This document shows, in pieces, positions 1 to 5,100 of a stretch of DNA of 6,687 bases (the stretch's first letter is position 1; each line of letters begins with the position of its first letter). Where the stretch lies: positions 1 to 6,687 of the forward strand of contig DATEQV010000520.1 of assembly GCA_035272265.1 (NCBI GenBank), given 5' to 3'. Origin of the DNA: Acidisphaera sp035272265 (GTDB taxonomy: Bacteria > Pseudomonadota > Alphaproteobacteria > Acetobacterales > Acetobacteraceae). The notes under the pieces were generated by a model. It was not told the DNA's origin, did not search any database, and saw nothing but the letters and a program-made list of their open reading frames with translations. A program made the position numbers and the translations under genes.

Positions 1-1
1 C

Positions 2-280
2 GCGGCCGAGCGCGCCGCCGCCTGGGGCCTGATCTGGGATGTGCTCGACGATGACGCCTTCGCCGCCGGCATCGACGCCCTCGCGCAGCGGCTGGCATCC
101 GGCCCGACGCGCGCCTACGCCGCGATCAAGCGCGCCATCTACACGGCCGAAGGCCCCTGGCTCGCCGACCAGCTCTCGCTCGAAGCGGAGCTGCAGCGCG
201 ACCTCGGCACCTCGTCCGACATGCGCGAGGGCGTCGCCGCGTTCCTGCAGAAGCGCAAGCCCGCCTTCACCGGCCGCTAG
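2..280 (+). CDS. paaG: C-terminal fragment of PaaG-like enoyl-CoA hydratase/isomerase (5' end outside window)
   Basis: The frame is open from the window edge and encodes the last 92 residues of a crotonase-superfamily protein. It begins in the segment WGLIWDVLDDD, which resembles the WGMIWQVVDDE segment I recall from E. coli PaaG, and it ends SSDMREGVAAFLQKRKPAFT-GR, the REGVxAFLxKRxPxFTGK/R end typical of PaaG. PaaG isomerises the ring-1,2-epoxide of phenylacetyl-CoA to the oxepin form in aerobic phenylacetate degradation in the cytoplasm. The oxyanion-hole and catalytic residues lie upstream of the window, so activity cannot be judged. Another short-chain enoyl-CoA hydratase is the main alternative. 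The gene stops 63 bases before the next start and is functionally unrelated to the copper genes that follow. Confidence 0.8.
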   Translation, partial: AAERAAAWGLIWDVLDDDAFAAGIDALAQRLASGPTRAYAAIKRAIYTAEGPWLADQLSLEAELQRDLGTSSDMREGVAAFLQKRKPAFTGR

Positions 281-343
281 AGGGGGGCCGCTGAACAGTT
301 TCTTTTCGCTGGTATCGGCATCGGCGCGCGTGGCAGCCCTCCC

Positions 344-1129
344 GTGATGGCGATCCCGTACCTGGACTGCATGGTGCTGGCGGCGCAGCTCTATGCGCTG
401 CCGCCCCGCGTGCTGCCCTCGATCCAGGCGGTCGAGGGCGGGCAGGTCGGCGTGCTGCACCGGAACAGGGACGGCAGCGCCGATCTCGGCGTGATGCAGG
501 TCAACACGCGCTGGATCAGGCCGCTCGCGCACATGCTGAACCTGCCGCAGGACACCATCCTCGAACGCCTCATCACCGACGCCTGCTTCAACATCAACGT
601 CGCCGGCGTCATCATGCGCAGCTACCTCAACGAGACGCACGGCGACCTGCTGCGCGCCGTCGCCTACTACCACTCGCACACGCCGACGATCGGCACGGGC
701 TACCGCATCCGGGTCGAGACCGCGGCGGCGCGCCTGTTCGTCATCCAGGCCTCGCGAGGCGCCACCGTGGACGAAACCGCGCACGCCGCCAGCGAGGCGG
801 CCGAGCACGTCCCGGGCGTGCCGCCGCCGATCGACCCCATCCCGAGGATCGCTGCGGGCCCCGTCGCCGTCCGGCCCGCCGCGCTCCGCCCCGTCGCGGT
901 CCACCACGTCGCGCTCCACCGCGTCGCCTTGCAGCATGTCGCGGTGCGCCAGGTCACGCTGCAGCAACTCGCCGGGAAACATGCGGCGATCCACGTCACG
1001 GCGCAGCACGCTTCCGCCCACCACGTCACCTCGCCCGCCGATCCGGCGCACCGGACCACGCACAGCCTGGACCGGCGCACGACCGCCGGTTTGCCGCCGG
1101 CCGAGCGCGACGCTAGCCTCCGCCCGTGA
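344..1129 (+). CDS. VirB1-like lytic transglycosylase with histidine-rich repeat tail
   Basis: The 261-residue product has an SLT/lysozyme-like domain at about residues 7-135. The pattern is the candidate catalytic Glu31 in QAVEGG, the DLGVMQVN motif (47-54, equivalent to GLMQIN), a CFNINVAG segment (81-88) and AYYHSHT (107-113) in place of the usual AYNAG. Cys9 and Cys81 could form a disulfide. Such enzymes cleave the glycan strand of peptidoglycan, often to let envelope machines assemble. Residues 135-172 are a Pro/Ala linker, followed by a His-rich region of period 5. The start is GTG 344 or the adjacent ATG 347; neither has a clear ribosome binding site. The predicted domain begins almost at residue 1 with no recognisable signal peptide, so export is unexplained and the 5' end may be eroded. 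The stop overlaps the next start (GTGA), which suggests coupling to the copper operon. The domain call is firm; the biological role is unknown. Confidence 0.8.
   Translation: MMAIPYLDCMVLAAQLYALPPRVLPSIQAVEGGQVGVLHRNRDGSADLGVMQVNTRWIRPLAHMLNLPQDTILERLITDACFNINVAGVIMRSYLNETHGDLLRAVAYYHSHTPTIGTGYRIRVETAAARLFVIQASRGATVDETAHAASEAAEHVPGVPPPIDPIPRIAAGPVAVRPAALRPVAVHHVALHRVALQHVAVRQVTLQQLAGKHAAIHVTAQHASAHHVTSPADPAHRTTHSLDRRTTAGLPPAERDASLRP
860..1033 (+). repeat. 15-bp periodic repeat encoding a His/Val/Ala pentad array
   Basis: From 860 the coding sequence repeats every 15 bases. The first seven units keep a GTCGCxxTxC-like core and encode PVAVR, PAALR, PVAVH, HVALH, RVALQ, HVAVR and QVTLQ. It then decays through QLAGK, HAAIH, VTAQH and ASAHH. 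The consensus is roughly (V/A)-A-(V/L)-(R/H/Q)-(H/R/Q/P). It resembles pentapeptide-repeat spacing but lacks the usual Asp/Asn before the central Leu. The basic and His-rich composition next to copper genes would fit metal, peptidoglycan or nucleic-acid binding, but none of these is shown. Confidence 0.8.
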
Positions 1130-1497
1130 GGAATGCCGCCGCCCGCCTGCGCCGCTTCGGATGGCTGATCGCGCTCGCGATCGTCGTCTCGCAGGGCGCC
1201 GCGCCCGGCGCGATGCTGCGCTCGTCGGCGCAGGCGGCGACGGTCACCCAGCTGTTCGGCCGCCTCGTCACCATCTGCCACAGCGACGGCGGCAGCGGCG
1301 GCACGGCGCATCACGACTGCCAGCACTGCCCCGACTGCGCCGCCGCGCACCTGCAGCCGATCAGCATCCCCGCGTCGCCCGCGCTGCCCGCGCCGCGCGC
1401 CCGCGTCACCCCGGCCGACTGGGTCCAGCCGCCGCAGCACGCCCCGCCCGCGCCCCTCGCCACCCCGCACGCACGAGGCCCGCCCGCCTCCGCCTGA
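1126..1497 (+). CDS. DUF2946-like membrane-anchored Cys/His-rich protein
   Basis: The product is 123 residues from a GTG that overlaps the preceding stop by four bases. A basic N-terminus and one hydrophobic segment (about residues 11-30) act as a signal peptide or anchor. A compact metal-ligand cluster follows: Cys51-His52, His62-His63, Cys65, His67, Cys68, Cys71 and His75, including a CxxC (68-71). The rest is Pro/Ala-rich and ends near RGPPA. Length, N-terminal hydrophobic segment, central HCPxC-type motif and this ending match the DUF2946 family, which is often found beside copper or TonB-receptor genes in proteobacteria; its function is unknown. A periplasm-facing copper-binding or copper-responsive role is an inference from the cluster and the neighbours. 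The family call is from memory of its pattern. Confidence 0.7.
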   Translation: MRNAAARLRRFGWLIALAIVVSQGAAPGAMLRSSAQAATVTQLFGRLVTICHSDGGSGGTAHHDCQHCPDCAAAHLQPISIPASPALPAPRARVTPADWVQPPQHAPPAPLATPHARGPPASA

Positions 1498-1504
1498 GTG
1501 ACGC

Positions 1505-1526
1505 CGCCGGCGCCCCTGCGCCGGCG
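1505..1526 (+). terminator. GC-rich stem-loop between the DUF2946-like gene and the barrel gene (possible attenuator)
   Basis: A perfect 9-bp stem (1505-1513 with 1518-1526, CGCCGGCGC/GCGCCGGCG) closes a 4-base loop, CCCT. It starts 8 bases after the stop of the upstream gene. Only two T residues follow, so it is not a textbook intrinsic terminator. It could lower read-through, stabilise an mRNA end or mark an operon sub-boundary. Confidence 0.4.
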
Positions 1527-1538
1527 TTCCCTCATGCC

Positions 1539-1542
1539 GGAG
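1539..1542 (+). promoter_or_regulatory. Ribosome binding site that favours GTG 1551 over ATG 1545
   Basis: GGAG lies only 2 bases before ATG 1545 but 8 bases before the in-frame GTG at 1551. Spacing therefore favours initiation at 1551, which removes only two residues before the signal peptide. Confidence 0.45.
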
Positions 1543-1544
1543 CC

Positions 1545-2453
1545 ATGCAAGTGTCCCGCACACTGTTCTGCGCCGTGCTCGCCGCGGCCAGCCTGGGCGC
1601 CGAAACCGCCCTGGCGCACGCCATCGCCGGAGACCGCGTCTTCCCCGTCACCCTGACGATGGACGATCCCGGTGTCGCCGACGAGGCGACGTTCCCCGAG
1701 CTGTTCTACACGCCCGGAAACCCGACCCAGTACAATTTCAACTTCGAATACGACAAGACGATCACGCCGACTCTCGGCATCAACTTCAACTACGGCTTCA
1801 ACGTCGGCGCCTTCCACAACCCGAACAGCACGCAGTTCGGCTGGCAGGACCTCACCGTCACGCTGAAGGACACCGTCTATGTCAACGCGCCGCACGAGTT
1901 CCTGCTCAGCGTCGGGCTGGCGCAGGAAATCGGCGGCGCCGGCACGACCAGCCAGGGTGCCAACAACACCGGCACGACCAGCCCAACCGTCTATTTCGGC
2001 AAGGGACTGGGCGACCTGCCGATCGGCATGCTGCGGCCGCTCGCGATCACCGGCGAGGCCGGCTGGCAGATCGCCAACAAGGGCCTGAAAGTCACGCCGT
2101 CGGGCAACTTCAACGACGGCACCAACAACCAGTTCTGGGGCGGCCTGTCGCTGCAGTACTCGATCCCGTACCTGCAGTCCCAGGTGCACGACTACGGCCT
2201 GCCGTCATTCCTGAACCTGATCCCGCTGGTCGAGTTCACCTGGACCTCGCCGACCAGCTCGCCGAGCCTGCAGGGCCCGACCTACCAGCTCGCCCCCGGC
2301 GTGATCTATCTCGGCGAATGGTACGAGCTCGGGCTCGAGGCGCTGATCCCGCTCAACCAGACGACCGGAACCCATGTCGGCATGGTCGCGGAATTCCACC
2401 TCTTCTTCGACGACATCTTCCCCAACTCCATCGGAAAGCCGATCTTCCCATGA
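1545..2453 (+). CDS. Secreted protein, predicted outer-membrane beta-barrel of the copper operon
   Basis: I do not recognise a named family. The 302-residue product has a signal peptide (about residues 1-24, cleavage after ALA), so the mature chain would begin HAIAGDRVFP. The rest shows alternating aromatic/polar strands separated by Gly/Asn/Thr-rich turns (for example YNFNFEYDK, LGINFNYGFNVGAF and LVEFTWTSP) and ends MVAEFHLFFDD...KPIFP, the look of a proteobacterial outer-membrane barrel or transporter-like protein. Its stop overlaps the copC start (ATGA), so the two are probably co-translated. Its place in the operon suggests an outer-membrane or periplasmic partner of CopC, similar in position to CopB, but it shows no Met-rich CopB repeat. 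The same frame stays open far upstream to 936; that extension lies over other genes and is not believed. GTG 1551 is an equally plausible start. Confidence 0.7.
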   Translation: MQVSRTLFCAVLAAASLGAETALAHAIAGDRVFPVTLTMDDPGVADEATFPELFYTPGNPTQYNFNFEYDKTITPTLGINFNYGFNVGAFHNPNSTQFGWQDLTVTLKDTVYVNAPHEFLLSVGLAQEIGGAGTTSQGANNTGTTSPTVYFGKGLGDLPIGMLRPLAITGEAGWQIANKGLKVTPSGNFNDGTNNQFWGGLSLQYSIPYLQSQVHDYGLPSFLNLIPLVEFTWTSPTSSPSLQGPTYQLAPGVIYLGEWYELGLEALIPLNQTTGTHVGMVAEFHLFFDDIFPNSIGKPIFP

Positions 2454-2803
2454 ACCGCATCCTGCTATGCGCGGCGCTGCTGCTCGCACCCGTCGCCGCC
2501 TCCGCCCACGCCTTCCTGCGCGAAGCCGTCCCCGCCGTCGGCAGCACCGTGCAGACGGCGCCGCAGAACCTGATCCTGCTCTACACCGAGAGCGTCGAGC
2601 CTGCCTTCACAACCGTCACCGTCACCAACGCTGCCGGCGCCCACTTCGAAGCCGCGCGCCCGCAGCCGAGCGCCGACGACCCGCGCCAGATTAGCGTGCC
2701 GCTCAAGCCGATGACGGCCGGCATCTACACGGTCACGTGGCACGCCACGTCGGTCGACACGCACAAGACCGAGGGCCATTTCAGCTTCACCGTCGCCCCC
2801 TGA
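2450..2803 (+). CDS. copC: CopC periplasmic copper-binding protein
   Basis: The 117-residue precursor has a signal peptide (residues 1-19, cleavage ASA-H) and one CopC Ig-like beta-sandwich domain. The mature chain begins HAFLREAVPAVGS, typical of CopC. The N-terminal His20, together with Asp103 and His105 in SVDTHKTEGHF, matches the His1/Asp/His arrangement known for the Cu(II) site of CopC proteins. The Met-rich MxxMPGM loop used for Cu(I) in classical plasmid CopC is absent, so this looks like a Cu(II)-only form. The ATG overlaps the preceding stop by four bases, and the stop is one base before copD. The likely role is to bind periplasmic copper and pass it to CopD. Confidence 0.93.
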   Translation: MNRILLCAALLLAPVAASAHAFLREAVPAVGSTVQTAPQNLILLYTESVEPAFTTVTVTNAAGAHFEAARPQPSADDPRQISVPLKPMTAGIYTVTWHATSVDTHKTEGHFSFTVAP

Positions 2804-2804
2804 C

Positions 2805-3686
2805 GTGTCGGAATTCGACCTGCCCCTTGCGTTGCTGCGCGGGCTGCACGTGGCCGCGATGATCTCGGGCGCGGGCGCGCTGCTGTTCCGCGTGGCGGTG
2901 ATGCGCGGCGCGACGCTGGGCGCCTGCACCTCGATCGCCCGCGCCAATCTTTCGCTCGCCTTCGTCACCGGCGTCGTGTGGCTGGTCGTGGCGACGCAAT
3001 CGATCGCCGGCGCATCGGGTCTGGCCGACACGTTCGCAGCACTGCCGCCGGTGATGCGCGACACCCGCTTCGGCATGCTCCTCACCGCGCGGCTGGCCCT
3101 GCTGCTGATCGCGGTGGCGACGGCGGCGTGGGACGGCCGCCGGCTTGCGGTGCCGCTCGGCGCGAGCTTCGCCGCCTTGATGCTGCAGCCGTTCCTCGGC
3201 CACGCCGCGGCGGCCAACGACTGGGCGCTGGCGGCGACGGAGACGCTGCACCTGACCGCGGCGGCCGCGTGGCTGGGCGGGCTGCCGCCGCTGCTGCTGC
3301 TCGTGTCGCGCGCGCCCGCGAGGCTGGGCATCGCAATGGCGCGGCGGTTCTCGCCGATCGCGCTGGCAAGCGTGCTGGTGCTCGCCGGCACCGCGCTGGT
3401 GCAGGCGGCCGCGCTGATCGGCAGCGTGGCAGGGCTGACGGGTACGGCGTATGGCGAGGCGGACCTGACCAAGACGGCGCTGTTCGCGGTGCTGCTCGTC
3501 TGCGCCGCGCTCAACCGGTTCGTCTTCGCCGGCTCGCTCGGCGACCGGCGGCCGGAGGAGGCGCGACGGCGTCTGCGCACGAGTCTGCGTATCGAAATCG
3601 CGCTCGGACTCGCCGTGGTGCTGGCGGCCGGGGTATTGGCCTCGCTGCCGCCGGCGGGCGAGGCGATGCATATGCAACCGCAATGA
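2805..3686 (+). CDS. copD: CopD-family inner-membrane copper transport protein
   Basis: The 293-residue polytopic protein has about eight hydrophobic helices (approximately 8-32, 48-68, 91-109, 115-132, 146-168, 182-204, 222-242 and 262-282). CopD landmarks are LLRGLHVAAM near the N-terminus (His15), FLGHAAAAN (His133), ETLHLTAAAAWLGGLPP (His149) and DLTKTALFAVLL...LNRF in a late helix. These membrane histidines are candidate copper ligands. CopD partners CopC in moving copper across the inner membrane. The GTG start lies one base after the copC stop with no clear ribosome binding site of its own, consistent with translational coupling. The C-terminus carries an extra MHM (288-290) that could touch copper. 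The family call is secure; transport direction is not shown by sequence. Confidence 0.93.
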   Translation: MSEFDLPLALLRGLHVAAMISGAGALLFRVAVMRGATLGACTSIARANLSLAFVTGVVWLVVATQSIAGASGLADTFAALPPVMRDTRFGMLLTARLALLLIAVATAAWDGRRLAVPLGASFAALMLQPFLGHAAAANDWALAATETLHLTAAAAWLGGLPPLLLLVSRAPARLGIAMARRFSPIALASVLVLAGTALVQAAALIGSVAGLTGTAYGEADLTKTALFAVLLVCAALNRFVFAGSLGDRRPEEARRRLRTSLRIEIALGLAVVLAAGVLASLPPAGEAMHMQPQ

Positions 3687-3690
3687 GGAG
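3685..3690 (+). promoter_or_regulatory. Strong ribosome binding site for the PCu(A)C gene
   Basis: GAGGAG overlaps the copD stop codon and sits 7 bases before the ATG at 3698. It is the best-placed Shine-Dalgarno of the copper cluster, suggesting that this chaperone is translated efficiently and independently of copD. Confidence 0.75.
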
Positions 3691-3697
3691 CATTCAC

Positions 3698-4159
3698 ATG
3701 CGATATCTGTTCAAAGCCCTGCTGCTCGCGCTGCTGTTCCCTGCGGCGGCGTATGCGGACGGCGTCACCGTGGACCACGCCTGGTCGCGCCCCGCCCTCG
3801 CCGGGCGCGTGGGCGTCGCCTATTTCACCATCACCGACACCGGCGCCCCCGATCGCCTGACCGGCGTCGCCTCGCCCGTCGCCAGGCAGGTCGAGCTGCA
3901 CGAGACGATCACCGACAACGGCATCAAGAAGATGCGCCCGGTCGACGCCGTCGCGGTCGGCCCCGACAAGCCGGTGCTGTTCGCCCCCGGCGGCTATCAC
4001 GTCATGCTTGTCGGCCTCAATCAGGCGCTGAAGGCCGGGGAGACCTTTCCGCTGACGCTGACCTTCGAGCACGCCGGCACGGTCGCCGTGACCGTGCAGG
4101 TGGAAGGCTCGCGCGCCGCGGCCGGCGGCATGGGCAACATGCCGGGCATGGCGCACTGA
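3698..4159 (+). CDS. PCu(A)C periplasmic copper chaperone
   Basis: The 153-residue precursor has a signal peptide (residues 1-20, cleavage AYA-DG) and one PCu(A)C (DUF461) domain. The Cu(I) motif is perfect: His68-X10-Met79-X21-His101-X-Met103. Surrounding landmarks are AWSRPALAGRVGVAYFTITD, VELHET, MRPVDAV and GGYHVMLVGL. The C-terminal tail GGMGNMPGMAH adds three Met and one His and may be a second, flexible copper site, as reported for some family members. These proteins deliver Cu(I) to the Cu(A) or Cu(B) centres of cytochrome oxidases or buffer periplasmic copper. Its place 11 bases after copD suggests that copper taken up or handled by CopC/CopD is passed to it. Cytochrome oxidase genes are not in the window, so the client is unknown. 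Confidence 0.95.
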   Translation: MRYLFKALLLALLFPAAAYADGVTVDHAWSRPALAGRVGVAYFTITDTGAPDRLTGVASPVARQVELHETITDNGIKKMRPVDAVAVGPDKPVLFAPGGYHVMLVGLNQALKAGETFPLTLTFEHAGTVAVTVQVEGSRAAAGGMGNMPGMAH

Positions 4160-4215
4160 AGCGGTTCACTGTCCTTTCGGGGAGGCTTCGTGCAGGTTGA
4201 GTCGTCACACCCAGC

Positions 4216-4220
4216 AAGGA
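4216..4220 (+). promoter_or_regulatory. Ribosome binding site that favours GTG 4229 for the AIM24-family gene
   Basis: AAGGA is 8 bases before GTG 4229. A competing GGGGAGG (4179-4185) is 4 bases before an upstream in-frame GTG at 4190. Family N-termini usually begin near the sequence encoded from 4229, so this site is preferred. Confidence 0.5.
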
Positions 4221-4228
4221 CACCCGCA

Positions 4229-4945
4229 GTGGAAACGAAAATCACGGGCACCGTCACGCCGGTGCTGGAGGTCGATCTGAACGCGGGCGAGATGGTCCTC
4301 GCCACGACCGGTCAGATGTCGTGGATGACGCCCTCGATCCAGATGAAGACCACAACCGCGGCGGGCGGCAGTTCGGGATTCTTCGGCGGCCTCAAGCGCG
4401 CGCTCGGCGGCGGCGGGCTGTTCATGACCGAATACAGCGCGCCCGCCGCACCCGGCCACGTCTCGTTCGCCGCCCACGTCCCCGGCCAGATCGTGGCGAT
4501 GCCGGTCGAGCCGGCACGCGGCTACATGGTGCACCGGCACGGCTTCATGTGCGGCACGTCCGGCGTGCAGATCGGCACGGCGTTGCAGCGCAAGCTCGGG
4601 GTCGGGATCTTCGGCGGCGTGGGCTTCGTCCTGCAGCACGTCACCGGCACCGGCACGGCGTGGCTCGAACTCGGCGGCGAGATCGTCGAGCGCGACCTCG
4701 CCGGCGGCGAGTCGCTGCTGGTGCATCCCGGCCATATCGGCGCGTTCGACGATCGCGTGACGTTCGATGTCGAGACGATCAAGGGCGTGAAGAACGCGCT
4801 ATTCGGCGGCGAGGGGATCTTCGTGGTGCGCCTGACCGGCCCCGGGCGGATCTGGCTGCAGACGCTGACCGTGCCCGGCCTCGCGCACGCGCTGGTGCCG
4901 TACCTGCCGAAAGCCTCCAGCAGCAGCTCGTCCGACGACACCTAG
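4229..4945 (+). CDS. TIGR00266/AIM24 family protein
   Basis: From GTG 4229 the product has 238 residues and begins like the family: ETKITGTVTPVLEVDLNAGE, then GQMSWMTPSIQM. Other landmarks are the Gly-rich stretch FFGGLKRALGGGGLFMTEY, the FGGVGFVLQHVTGTGTAWLE turn, VHPGHIGAF, NALFGGEGIFVVRLTGPG and WLQTL. This is the single-sheet AIM24/DUF124 fold. Bacterial function is not established; yeast AIM24 is needed for mitochondrial inner-membrane organisation. There is no signal peptide, so it is probably cytosolic. A longer form from GTG 4190 (251 residues) adds 13 unconserved residues. The tail is Ser/Asp-rich (ASSSSSSDDT). The gap to the PCu(A)C gene is 30 bases (to 4190) or 69 bases (to 4229), so it may be the last gene of the operon or a separate unit. 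No promoter stands out. Confidence 0.88.
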   Translation: METKITGTVTPVLEVDLNAGEMVLATTGQMSWMTPSIQMKTTTAAGGSSGFFGGLKRALGGGGLFMTEYSAPAAPGHVSFAAHVPGQIVAMPVEPARGYMVHRHGFMCGTSGVQIGTALQRKLGVGIFGGVGFVLQHVTGTGTAWLELGGEIVERDLAGGESLLVHPGHIGAFDDRVTFDVETIKGVKNALFGGEGIFVVRLTGPGRIWLQTLTVPGLAHALVPYLPKASSSSSSDDT

Positions 4946-5021
4946 ACCAGTGTCGGCCCGGGTGTGCTCGCACTCATGTTGACGTCGTCATGGTCCGCGA
5001 CGCAGGCCGCGTGAAAACGCG

Positions 5022-5070
5022 CCCGGGACGTCGACGCCGCGCAACACAGCAACCGGCGTCGGCTCCCGGG
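5022..5070 (+). terminator. Long stem-loop downstream of the AIM24-family gene
   Basis: Arms 5022-5039 (CCCGGGACGTCGACGCCG) and 5054-5070 (CGGCGTCGGCTCCCGGG) pair over about 15 bp with a small internal irregularity, closing a 14-base A/C-rich loop. It lies about 75 bases after the AIM24 stop and 30 bases before the next start. No T run follows, so it may be a Rho-type or mRNA-stabilising structure, or a 5' leader element of the following gene. It supports a transcription break here. Confidence 0.45.
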
Positions 5071-5100
5071 TCGGCGATCGCACGGGGTGACTGAACCGCG

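Noticed and set aside
936..1544. Upstream in-frame extension of the barrel gene
   Set aside because: It overlaps the transglycosylase tail and the DUF2946-like gene in another frame, its translation is Arg/Pro/Ala-rich, and a good signal peptide starts at 1545/1551.
2978..3697. Upstream in-frame extension of the PCu(A)C gene through copD
   Set aside because: It is a shadow of copD in another frame; a strong ribosome binding site and a signal peptide mark the start at 3698.
2465..4156. Very long - strand open frame opposite copC, copD and the PCu(A)C gene
   Set aside because: Its translation is low-complexity Arg/Ala/His-rich, it lies exactly opposite three well-recognised genes, and high GC content makes stop-free antisense frames common.
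4321..5094. Arg-rich + strand open frame over the AIM24-family gene
   Set aside because: The composition is that of a GC-rich shadow frame, and the overlapping frame has clear family landmarks.
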